From Membranipora membranacea (Eukaryota; Bryozoa; Gymnolaemata; Cheilostomatida; Membraniporidae), in assembly GCA_914767715.1 (NCBI GenBank), contig OU612070.1:22494025-22558024 (forward strand): a stretch of DNA of 64,000 nt, in the 5' to 3' direction. A program made the translations under genes and the position numbers. Below are positions 1-12,103 of this stretch, in pieces (position 1 is the stretch's first letter; each line of letters begins with the position of its first letter). The notes beneath the pieces are model-generated. The model ran no database searches. It was not told the DNA's origin and saw only the letters and a list, made by a program, of their open reading frames with translations.

Positions 1-3000
1 TATTCTATCGTGGTATTTTGCCAGAATTTGACAAAAATCGATAGGTACGGTCCTGGGGAAATTAGCCAATAATTGGGCGGAATTCCTTACTCGCTTAGAA
101 ACGCTTGAAACTCTCTTTTGAGGTTCAAAATGACGTCCCTATATCTCCTATAAAGTATTAGCTCCCTGTGACGTTGCGTATTCTATAGTGGTATTTTGCC
201 AGAAATTGACAAAAATCGATAGGTACGGTCCTGGGGAAATTAGCCATTAATTGGGCGGAACTCCTTACTCGCTTAGAAACGCTTGAAACTCTGTCTTGAA
301 GTTTGCAATGACGTCTCTATATCTCATATAAAATATTAGCTCCCTTTGACGATGCGTTTTCTATCGAGGTCTTTTGTTAGAAATTGACAAAAATCGATAG
401 GTGCAGTCGTGGGGAGTTAAGCCAATAATTGGGCGGAATTCCTTACTCGCTTAGAAACGCTTGAAACTCTGTTTTGAAGTTCGCCATGACGTCCCTATGT
501 CTCATATAAAATATTAGCTCCCTGTGACGTTGCGTATTCTATCGAGGTATTTTGCCAGAAATTGACAAAAATCAATAGGTACGGTCCTGGGGAAATTAGC
601 CATTAATTGGGCGGAACTCCTTGCTCGCTTAGAAACGCTTGAAACTCTGTTTTGAAGTTTGCAATGACATCCCTATATCTCATATAAAATATTAGCTCCC
701 TTTGACGATGCGTTTTCTATCGAGGTCTTTTGTTAGAAATTGACAAAAATCGATAGGTACGGTCTTGGGGAAATTAGCCAATAATTGGGCGGAATTCCTT
801 ACTTGCTTAGAAACGCTTGAAACTCTGTTTTGAGGTTCGCAATGACATCCCTATATCTCATATAAAGTATTAGCTCCCTGTGACGTTGCGTATTCTATCA
901 TGGTATTTTGCCAGAAATTGACAAAAATCGATAGGTACGGTCCTGGGGAAATTAGCCAATAATTGGGCGGAATTCCTTACTCGCTTAGAAACGCTTGAAA
1001 CTCTGTTTTGAAGTTCGCAATGACATCCATATATCTCATATAAAATATTAGCTCCCTGTGACGTTGCGTATTCTATCGAGGTCTTTTGTTAGAAATTGAC
1101 AAAAATCGATAGGTACGGTCCTGGGGAAATTAGCCAATAGTTGGGCGGAATTCCTTACTCGCTTAGAAACGCTTGAAACTCAGTTTTGAGGTTCGCAATG
1201 ACATTCGTATATCTCATATAAAATATTAGCTCCCTGTGACGATGCGTATTCTATCGAGGTATTTTGCCAGAAATTGACAAAAATCGATAGGTACGGTCCT
1301 GGGGAAATTAGCCAATAATTGGGCGGAATTCCTTACTCGCTTAGAAACGCTTGAAACTCTCTTTTGAGGTTCAAAATGACGTCCCTATATCTCCTATAAA
1401 GTATTAGCTCCCTGTGACGTTGCGTATTCTATAGTGGTATTTTGCCAGAAATTGACAAAAATCGATAGGTACGGTCCTAGGGAAATTAGCCAATAATTGG
1501 GCGGAATTCCTTACTCGCTTAGAAACGCTTGAAACTCTGTTTTGAAGTTCGCAATGACGTCCCTATATCTCATATAAAATATTAGCTCCCTGTGACGTTG
1601 CGTATTCTATCGAGGTCTTTTGTTAGAAATTGACAAAAATCGATAGGTACGGTCCTGGGGAAATTAGCCAATAATTGGGCGGAATTCTTTACTCGCTTAG
1701 AAACGCTTGAAACTCTGTTTTGAGGTTCCCAATCACGTCCCTATGTCTCATATAATATATTAGCTCCCTGTGACGTTGCGTATTCTATCGAGGTATTATG
1801 CAAGAAATTGACAAAAATCGATAGGTACGGTCCTGGGGAAATTAGCCAATAATTGGGCGGAATTCCTTACTCGCTTAGAAACGCTTGAAACTCTGTTTTG
1901 AAGATCGCAATCACGTCCCTATATCTCATATAAAATATTAGCTCCCTGTGATGATGCGTTTTCTATCGAGGTAATTTGCCAGAAATTGACAAAAATCGAT
2001 AGGTGCGGTCCTGGGGAAATAAGCCAATAATTGGGCGGAATTCCTTACTCGCTTAGAAACGCTTGAAACTCTGTTTTGAAGTTCGCCATGACGTCCGTAT
2101 ATCTCATATAAAATATTAGCTCCCTGTCACGATACGTTTTCTATCGAGGTAATTTACCAGAAATTGACAAAAATCGATAGGTGCGGTCCTGGGGAAAAAA
2201 GCCAATAATTGGGCGGAATTCCTTACTCGCTTAGAAACGCTTGAAACTCTGTTTTGAAGTTCGCCATGACGTCCCTATATGTCATATAAAATATTAGCTC
2301 CCTGTGACGTTGCGTATTCTATCGAGGTATTTTGCCAGAAATTGACAAAAATCGATAGGTACGGTCCTGGGGAAATAAGCCAATAATTGGGCGGAATTCC
2401 TTACTCGCTTAGAAACGCTTGAAACTCTGTTTTGAAGTTCGAAATGACGTCCCTATATCTCATATAAAATATTAGCTCCCTGTGACGTTGCGTATTCTAT
2501 GGAGGTATTTTGTTAGAAATTGACAAAAATCGATAGGTACGGTCTTGGGGAAATTAGCCAATAGTTGGGCGGAATTCCTTACTCGCTTAGAAACGCTTGA
2601 AACTCTGTTTTGAGGTTCCCAATGACGTCCCTATGTCTCATATAATATATTAGCTCCCTGTGACGTTGCGTATTCTATCGAGGTATTATGCCAGAAATTG
2701 ACAAAATTCGATAGGTACGGTCCTGGGGAAATTAGCCAATAATTGGGCGGAATTCTTTACTCGCTTAGAAACGCTTGAAACTCAGTTTTGACGTCCGCAA
2801 TGACGTCCCTATATCTCATATAAAATATTAGCTCCCTGTGACGTTGCGTATTCTATCGAGGTATTTTGCAAGCAATTGACTAAAATCGATAGGTACGGTC
2901 CTGGGGAAATTAGCCAATAATTGGGCGGAATTCCTTACTCGCTTAGAAACGCTTGAAACTCTGTTTTGAAGTTCGCAATGACGTCCCTATATCTCATATA

Positions 3001-4094
3001 AAATATTAGCTCCCTGTGACGTTGCGTATTCTATGGAGGTAATTTGCCAGAAATTGACAAAAATCGATAGGTACGGTCCTGGGGAAATAAGCCAATAATT
3101 GGGCGGAATTCCTTACTCGCTTAGAAACGCTTGAAACTCTCTTTTGAGGTTCAAAATGACGTCCCTATATCTCCTATAAAGTATTTGCTCCCTGTGACGT
3201 TGCGTATTCTATAGTGGTATTTTGCCAGAAATTGACAAAAATCGATAGGTACGGTCCTGGGGAAATTAGCCATTAATTGGGCGGAACTCCTTACTCGCTT
3301 AGAAACGCTTGAAACTCTGTTTTGAAGTTTGCAATGACGTCTCTATATCTCATATAAAATATTAGCTCCCTTTGACGATGCGTTTTCTATCGAGGTCTTT
3401 TGTTAGAAATTGACAAAAATCGATAGGTGCAGTCGTGGGGAGTTAAGCCAATAATTGGGCGGAATTCCTTACTCGCTTAGAAACGCTTGAAACTCTGTTT
3501 TGAAGTTCGCCATGACGTCCCTATGTCTTATATAAAATATTAGCTCCCTGTGACGTTGCGTATTCTATCGAGGTATTTTGCCAGAAATTGACAAAAATCG
3601 ATAGGTACGGTCCTGGGGAAATTAGCCATTAATTGGGCGGAACTCCTTGCTCGCTTAGAAACGCTTGAAACTCAGTTTTGAGGTTCGCAATGACATTCGT
3701 ATATCTCATATAAAATATTAGCTCCCTGTGACGATGCGTATTCTATCGAGGTATTTTGCCAGAAATTGACAAAAATCGATAGGTACGGTCCTGGGGAAAT
3801 TAGCCAATAATTGGGCGGAATTCCTTACTCGCTTAGAAACGCTTGAAACTCTCTTTTGAGGTTCGCAATGACGTCCCTATATCTCCTATAAAGTATTAGC
3901 TCCCTGTGACGTTGCGTATTCTATAGTGGTATTTTGCCAGAAATTGACAAAAATCGATAGGTACGGTCCTGGGGAAATTAGCCAATAATTGGGCGGAATT
4001 CCTTACTCGCTTAGAAACGCTTGAAACTCTGTTTTGAAGTTCGCAATGACGTCCCTATATCTCCTATAAAGTATTAGCTCCCTGTGACGTTGCG
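1..4094 (+). repeat. HOR family A, copy 1 (23 monomers)
   Basis: The copy begins with a monomer starting TATTCTATCGTGG and carrying the rare GAATTTGAC. The same diagnostic monomer returns at 4095, exactly 23 x 178 bp later. Ordered markers follow: ATAGTGG at 179, GTGCAGTCGTGGGGAG in the 357 monomer, ATCAATAGG in the 535 monomer, GGTCTTGGGG in the 713 monomer, ATCATGG at 891, CCTAGGG in the 1425 monomer, GTATTATGCAAG at 1781 and GCAAGCAATTGAC at 2849. Relative to copy 2 it lacks one monomer after the 1069 monomer: here that monomer runs straight into the CATTCGTATATC variant, whereas copy 2 has an extra one at 5341. Confidence 0.88.
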
Positions 4095-7000
4095 TATTCT
4101 ATCGTGGTATTTTGCCAGAATTTGACAAAAATCGATAGGTACGGTCCTGGGGAAATTAGCCAATAATTGGGCGGAATTCCTTACTCGCTTAGAAACGCTT
4201 GAAACTCTCTTTTGAGGTTCAAAATGACGTCCCTATATCTCCTATAAAGTATTAGCTCCCTGTGACGTTGCGTATTCTATAGTGGTATTTTGCCAGAAAT
4301 TGACAAAAATCGATAGGTACGGTCCTGGGGAAATTAGCCATTAATTGGGCGGAACTCCTTACTCGCTTAGAAACGCTTGAAACTCTGTTTTGAAGTTTGC
4401 AATGACGTCTCTATATCTCATATAAAATATTAGCTCCCTTTGACGATGCGTTTTCTATCGAGGTCTTTTGTTAGAAATTGACAAAAATCGATAGGTGCAG
4501 TCGTGGGGAGTTAAGCCAATAATTGGGCGGAATTCCTTACTCGCTTAGAAACGCTTGAAACTCTGTTTTGAAGTTCGCCATGACGTCCCTATGTCTCATA
4601 TAAAATATTAGCTCCCTGTGACGTTGCGTATTCTATCGAGGTATTTTGCCAGAAATTGACAAAAATCAATAGGTACGGTCCTGGGGAAATTAGCCATTAA
4701 TTGGGCGGAACTCCTTGCTCGCTTAGAAACGCTTGAAACTCTGTTTTGAAGTTTGCAATGACATCCCTATATCTCATATAAAATATTAGCTCCCTTTGAC
4801 GATGCGTTTTCTATCGAGGTCTTTTGTTAGAAATTGACAAAAATCGATAGGTACGGTCTTGGGGAAATTAGCCAATAATTGGGCGGAATTCCTTACTTGC
4901 TTAGAAACGCTTGAAACTCTGTTTTGAGATTCGCAATGACATCCCTATATCTCATATAAAGTATTAGCTCCCTGTGACGTTGCGTATTCTATCATGGTAT
5001 TTTGCCAGAAATTGACAAAAATCGATAGGTACGGTCCTGGGGAAATTAGCCAATAATTGGGCGGAATTCCTTACTCGCTTAGAAACGCTTGAAACTCTGT
5101 TTTGAAGTTCGCAATGACATCCATATATCTCATATAAAATATTAGCTCCCTGTGACGTTGCGTATTCTATCGAGGTCTTTTGTTAGAAATTGACAAAAAT
5201 CGATAGGTACGGTCCTGGGGAAATTAGCCAATAGTTGGGCGGAATTCCTTACTCGCTTAGAAACGCTTGAAACTCTGTTTTGAAGTTCGCAATGACGTCC
5301 CTATATCTCATATAAAATATTAGCTCCCTGTGACGTTGCGTATTCTATGGAGGTAATTTGCCAGAAATTGACAAAAATCGATAGGTACGGTCCTGGGGAA
5401 ATTAGCCAATAATTGGGCGGAATTCCTTACTCGCTTAGAAACGCTTGAAACTCAGTTTTGAGGTTCGCAATGACATTCGTATATCTCATATAAAATATTA
5501 GCTCCCTGTGACGATGCGTATTCTATCGAGGTATTTTGCCAGAAATTGACAAAAATCGATAGGTACGGTCCTGGGGAAATTAGCCAATAATTGGGCGGAA
5601 TTCCTTACTCGCTTAGAAACGCTTGAAACTCTCTTTTGAGGTTCAAAATGACGTCCCTATATCTCCTATAAAGTAATAGCTCCCTGTGACGTTGCGTATT
5701 CTATAGTGGTATTTTGCCAGAAATTGACAAAAATCGATAGGTACGGTCCTAGGGAAATTAGCCAATAATTGGGCGGAATTCCTTACTCGCTTAGAAACGC
5801 TTGAAACTCTGTTTTGAAGTTCGCAATGACGTCCCTATATCTCATATAAAATATTAGCTCCCTGTGACGTTGCGTATTCTATCGAGGTCTTTTGTTAGAA
5901 ATTGACAAAAATCGATAGGTACGGTCCTGGGGAAATTAGCCAATAATTGGGCGGAATTCTTTACTCGCTTAGAAACGCTTGAAACTCTGTTTTGAGGTTC
6001 CCAATGACGTCCCTATGTCTCATATAATATATTAGCTCCCTGTGACGTTGCGTATTCTATCGAGGTATTATGCCAGAAATTGACAAAAATCGATAGGTAC
6101 GGTCCTGGGGAAATTAGCCAATAATTGGGCGGAATTCCTTACTCGCTTGGAAACGCTTGAAACTCTGTTTTGAAGATCGCAATCACGTCCCTATATCTCA
6201 TATAAAATATTAGCTCCCTGTGATGATGCGTTTTCTATCGAGGTAATTTGCCAGAAATTGACAAAAATCGATAGGTGCGGTCCTGGGGAAATAAGCCAAT
6301 AATTGGGCGGAATTCCTTACTCGCTTAGAAACGCTTGAAACTCTGTTTTGAAGTTCGCAATAACGTCCCTATGTCTCATATAAAATATTAGCTCCCTGTG
6401 ACGTTGCGTATTCTATCGAGGTATTTTGCCAGATATTGACAAAAATCGATAGGTACGGTCCTGGGGAAATTAGCCAATAATTGGGCGGAATTCCTTACTC
6501 GCTTAGAAACGCTTGAAACTCAGTTTTGAGGTTTGCAATGACGTCCGTATATCTCATATAAAATATTAGCTCCCTGTGACGATACGTTTTCTATCGAGGT
6601 AATTTACCAGAAATTGACAAAAATCGATAGGTACGGTCCTGGGGAAATAAGCCAATAATTGGGCGGAATTCCTTACTCGCTTAGAAACGCTTGAAACTCT
6701 GTTTTGAAGTTCGCCATGACGTCCCTATATGTCATATAAAATATTAGCTCCCTGTGACGTTGCGTATTCTATCGAGGTATTTTGCCAGAAATTGACAAAA
6801 ATCGATAGGTACGGTCCTGGGGAAATAAGCCAATAATTGGGCGGAATTCCTTACTCGCTTAGAAACGCTTGAAACTCTGTTTTGAAGTTCGAAATGACGT
6901 CCCTATATCTCATATAAAATATTAGCTCCCTGTGACGTTGCGTATTCTATGGAGGTATTTTGCCAGAAATTGACAAAAATCGATACGTACGGTCCTGGGA

Positions 7001-8544
7001 AAATAAGCCAATAATTGGGCGGAATTCCTTACTCGCTTCGAAACGCTTGAAACTCTGTTTTGAGGTTCGCAATGACGTCCCTATGTCTCATATAAAATAT
7101 TAGCTCCCTGTGACGTTGTGTATTCTATCGAGGTATTTTGCCAGAAATTGACAAAAATCGATAGGTACGGTCCTGGGGAAATTAGCCATTAATTGGGCGG
7201 AACTCCTTACTCGCTTAGAAACGCTTGAAACTCTGTTTTGAAGTTTGCAATGACGTCCCTATATCTCATATAAAATATTAGCTCCCTTTGACGATGCGTT
7301 TTCTATCGAGGTCTTTTGTTAGAAATTGACAAAAATCGATAGGTGCAGTCGTGGGGAGTTAAGCCAATAATTGGGCGGAATTCCTTACTCGCTTAGAAAC
7401 GCTTGAAACTCTGTTTTGAAGTTCGCCATGACGTCCCTATGTCTCATATAAAATATTAGCTCCCTGTGACGTTGCGTATTCTATCGAGGTATTTTGCCAG
7501 AAATTGACAAAAATCGATAGGTACGGTCCTGGGGAAATTAGCCATTAATTGGGCGGAACTCCTTACTCGCTTAGAAACGCTTTAAACTCTGTTTTGAGGT
7601 TCGCAATGACATCCCTATATCTCATATAAAGTATTAGCTCCCTGTGACGTTGCGTATTCTATCATGGTATTTTGCCAGAAATTGACAAAAATCGATAGGT
7701 ACGGTCCTGGGGAAATTAGCCAATAATTGGGCGGAATTCCTTACTCGCTTAGAAACGCTTGAAACTCTGTTTTGAAGTTCGCAATGACATCCATATATCT
7801 CATATAAAATATTAGCTCCCTGTGACGTTGCGTATTCTATGGAGGTAATTTGCCAGAAAATGACAAAAATCGATAGGTACGGTCCTGGGGAAATAAGCCA
7901 ATAATTGGGCGGAATTCCTTACTCGCTTAGAAACGCTTGAAACTCTGTTTTGAAGTTCGCAATGACGTCCTTATGTCTCATATAAAATATTAGCTCCCTG
8001 TGACGTTGCGTATTCTATCGAGGTCTTTTGCCAGAAATTGACAAAAATCGATAGGTACGGTCCTGGGGAAATAAGCCAATAATTGGGCGGAATTCCTTAC
8101 TCGCTTAGAAACGCTTGAAACTCTGTTTTGAAGTTCACAATGACGTCCCTATATCTCATATAAAATATTAGCTCCCTGTGACGTTGCGTATTCTATGGAG
8201 GTAATTTGCAAGCAATTGACTAAAATCGATAGGTACGGTCCTGGGGAAATTAGCCAATAATTGGGCGGAATTCCTTACTCGCTTAGAAACGCTTGAAACT
8301 CTGTTTTGAGGTTCGCAATGACGTCCCTATATCTCCTATAAAGTATTAGCTCCCTGTGACGTTGCGTATTCTATAGTGGTATTTTGCCAGAAATTGACAA
8401 AAATCGATAGGTACGGTCCTGGGGAAATTAGCCAATAATTGGGCGGAATTCCTTACTCGCTTAGAAACGCTTGAAACTCTGTTTTGAAGTTCGCAATGAC
8501 GTCCCTATATCTCCTATAAAGTACTAGCTCCCTGTGAAGTTGCG
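4095..8544 (+). repeat. HOR family A, copy 2 (25 monomers)
   Basis: This copy spans 4450 bp, 25 x 178, between diagnostic TATTCTATCGTGG monomers at 4095 and 8545. Its first seven monomers match copy 1 in order and in private substitutions. It then has an additional monomer at 5341 (GGAGGTAATTTGCC), realigns through the CCTAGGG monomer at 5697, and later diverges: 6943 carries GATACGTACGG with CGCTTCGAAACG, 7121 is preceded by GTTGTG, and 7655 repeats the ATCATGG monomer. It keeps the GCAAGCAATTGAC monomer near its end (8189), as copy 1 does. Confidence 0.87.
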
Positions 8545-9612
8545 TATTCTATCGTGGTATTTTGCCAGAATTTGACAAAAATCGATAGGTACGGTCCTGG
8601 GGAAATTAGCCAATAATTGGGCGGAATTCCTTACTCGCTTAGAAACGCTTGAAACTCTCTTTTGAGGTTCAAAATGACGTCCCTATATCTCCTATAAAGT
8701 ATTAGCTCCCTGTGACGTTGCGTATTTTATAGTGGTATTTTGCCAGAAATTGACAAAAATCGATAGGTACGGTCCTGGGGAAATTAGCCATTAATTGGGC
8801 GGAACTCCTTACTCGCTTAGAAACGCTTGAAACTCTGTTTTGAAGTTTGCAATGACGTCTCTATATCTCATATAAAATAGTAGCTCCCTTTGACGATGCG
8901 TTTTCTATCGAGGTCTTTTGTTAGAAATTGACAAAAATCGATAGGTGCAGTCGTGGGGAGTTAAGCCAATAATTGGGCGGAATTCCTTACTCGCTTAGAA
9001 ACGCTTGAAACTCTGTTTTGAAGTTTGCCATGACGTCCCTATGTCTCATATAAAATATTAGCTCCCTGTGACGTTGCGTATTCTATCGAGGTATTTTGCC
9101 AGAAATTGACAAAAATCGATAGGTACGGTCCTGGGGAAATTAGCCATTAATTGGGCGGAACTCCTTGCTCGCTTAGAAACGCTTCAAACTCAGTTTTGAG
9201 GTTCGCAATGACATTCGTATATCTCATATAAAATATTAGCTCCCTGTGACGATGCGTATTCTATCGAGGTATTTTGCCAGAAATTGACAAAAATCGATAG
9301 GTACGGTCCTGGGGAAATTAGCCAATAATTGGGCGGAATTCCTTACTCGCTTAGAAACGCTTGAAACTCTGTTTTGAGGTTCGCAATGACGTCCCTATAT
9401 CTCCTATAAAGTATTAGCTCCCTGTGACGTTGCGTATTCTATAGTGGTATTTTGCCAGAAATTGACAAAAATCGATAGGTACGGTCCTGGGGAAATTAGC
9501 CAATAATTGGGCGGAATTCCTTACTCGCTTAGAAACGCTTGAAACTCTGTTTTGAAGTTCGCAATGACGTCCCTATATCTCATATAAAGTATTAGCTCCC
9601 TGTGACGTTGCG
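8545..9612 (+). repeat. HOR family A, short 6-monomer copy
   Basis: Six monomers (1068 bp) separate two diagnostic TATTCTATCGTGG monomers. The order CGTGG, ATAGTGG, GTGCAG, GTATTTTG, CATTCG-flanked and ATAGTGG monomers resembles the end of copy 1 joined to the start of a unit. Private changes are TATTTTATAG at 8723, AAATAGTAG in the same monomer, GAAGTTTGCCATG in the 8901 monomer and CGCTTCAAACTC in the 9079 monomer. All recur at 11214-12103, so this block has been copied. Confidence 0.85.
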
Positions 9613-12103
9613 TATTCTATCGTGGTATTTTGCCAGAATTTGACAAAAATCGATAGGTACGGTCCTGGGGAAATTAGCCAATAATTGGGCGGAATTCCTT
9701 ACTCGCTTAGAAACGCTTGAAACTCTCTTTTGAGGTTCAAAATGACGTCCCTATATCTCCTATAAAGTATTAGCTCCCTGTGACGTTGCGTATTCTATAG
9801 TGGTATTTTGCCAGAAATTGACAAAAATCGATAGGTACGGTCCTGGGGAAATTAGCCATTAATTGGGCGGAACTCCTTACTCGCTTAGAAACGCTTGAAA
9901 CTCTGTTTTGAAGTTTGCAATGACGTCTCTATATCTCATATAAAATATTAGCTCCCTTTGACGATGCGTTTTCTATCGAGGTCTTTTGTTAGAAATTGAC
10001 AAAAATCGATAGGTACGGTCTTGGGGAAATTAGCCAATAATTGGGCGGAATTCCTTACTTGCTTAGAACGCTTGAAACTCTGTTTTGAGGTTCGCAATGA
10101 CATCCCTATATCTCATATAAAGTATTAGCTCCCTGTGACGTTGCGTATTCTATCATGGTATTTTGCCAGAAATTGACAAAAATCGATAGGTACGGTCCTG
10201 GGGAAATTAGCCAATAATTGGGCGGAATTCCTTACTCGCTTAGAAACGCTTGAAACTCTGTTTTGAAGTTCGCAATGACATCCATATATCTCATATAATA
10301 TATTAGCTCCCTGTGACGTTGCGTATTCTATCGAGGTCTTTTGTTAGAAATTGACAAAAATCGATAGGTACGGTCCTGGGGAAATTAGCCAATAGTTGGG
10401 CGGAATTCCTTACTCGCTTAGAAACGCTTGAAACTCTGTTTTGAAGTTCGCAATGACGTCCCTATATCTCATATAAAATATTAGCTCCCTGTGACGTTGC
10501 GTATTCTATGGAGGTAATTTGCCAGAAATTGACAAAAATCGATAGGTACGGTCCTGGGGAAATTAGCCAATAATTGGGCGGAATTCCTTACTCGCTTAGA
10601 AACGCTTGAAACTCAGTTCTGAGGTTCGCAATGACATTCGTATATCTCATATAAAATATTAGCTCCCTGTGACAATGCGTATTCTATCGAGGTATTTTGC
10701 CAGAAATTGACAAAAATCGATAGGTACGGTCCTGGGGAAATTAGCCAATAATTGGGCGGAATTCCTTACTCGCTTAGAAACGCTTGAAACTCTCTTTTGA
10801 GGTTCAAAATGACGTCCCTATATCTCCTATAAAGTATTAGCTCCCTGTGACGTTGCGTATTCTATAGTGGTATTTTGCCAGAAATTGACAAAAATCGATA
10901 GGTACGGTCCTAGGGAAATTAGCCAATAATTGGGCGGAATTCCTTACTCGCTTAGAAACGCTTGAAACTCTGTTTTGAAGTTCGCAATGACGTCCCTATA
11001 TCTCATATAAAATATTAGCTCCCTGTGACGTTGCGTATTCTATCGAGGTCTTTTGTTAGAAATTGACAAAAATCGATAGGTACGGTCCTGGGGAAATTAG
11101 CCAATAATTGGGCGGAATTCCTTACTCGCTTAGAAACGCTTGAAACTCTCTTTTGAGGTTCAAAATGACGTCCCTATATCTCCTATAAAGTATTAGCTCC
11201 CTGTGACGTTGCGTATTTTATAGTGGTATTTTGCCAGAAATTGACAAAAATCGATAGGTACGGTCCTGGGGAAATTAGCCATTAATTGGGCGGAACTCCT
11301 TACTCGCTTAGAAACGCTTGAAACTCTGTTTTGAAGTTTGCAATGACGTCTCTATATCTCATATAAAATAGTAGCTCCCTTTGACGATGCGTTTTCTATC
11401 GAGGTCTTTTGTTAGAAATTGACAAAAATCGATAGGTGCAGTCGTGGGGAGTTAAGCCAATAATTGGGCGGAATTCCTTACTCGCTTAGAAACGCTTGAA
11501 ACTCTGTTTTGAAGTTTGCCATGACGTCCCTATGTCTCATATAAAATATTAGCTCCCTGTGACGTTGCGTATTCTATCGAGGTATTTTGCCAGAAATTGA
11601 CAAAAATCGATAGGTACGGTCCTGGGGAAATTAGCCATTAATTGGGCGGAACTCCTTGCTCGCTTAGAAACGCTTCAAACTCAGTTTTGAGGTTCGCAAT
11701 GACATTCGTATATCTCATATAAAATATTAGCTCCCTGTGACGATGCGTATTCTATCGAGGTATTTTGCCAGAAATTGACAAAAATCGATAGGTACGGTCC
11801 TGGGGAAATTAGCCAATAATTGGGCGGAATTCCTTACTCGCTTAGAAACGCTTGAAACTCTGTTTTGAGGTTCGCAATGACGTCCCTATATCTCCTATAA
11901 AGTATTAGCTCCCTGTGACGTTGCGTATTCTATAGTGGTATTTTGCCAGAAATTGACAAAAATCGATAGGTACGGTCCTGGGGAAATTAGCCAATAATTG
12001 GGCGGAATTCCTTACTCGCTTAGAAACGCTTGAAACTCTGTTTTGAAGTTCGCAATGACGTCCCTATATCTCCTATAAAGTATTAGCTCCCTGTGACGTT
12101 GCG
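9613..12103 (+). repeat. HOR family A, recombined 14-monomer copy
   Basis: This copy spans 2491 bp, 14 x 178 minus one base. The missing base is in GCTTAGAACG at 10061 (normally GCTTAGAAACG). The third monomer (9969) opens like the GTGCAG-type monomer but continues as the GGTCTTGGGG type, consistent with deletion of about two monomers relative to copy 2. In the monomer starting at 11036 the sequence switches into the 8545-8722 type, and 11214-12103 then reproduces 8723-9612 including its private substitutions. Confidence 0.84.

Noticed and set aside
835-850. GGTTCGCAATG as a tRNA T-arm or Pol III B box
   Set aside because: Only the first six bases agree with GGTTCGANTCC. There is no A box, anticodon arm or acceptor pairing around it, and the match recurs simply because the monomer recurs.
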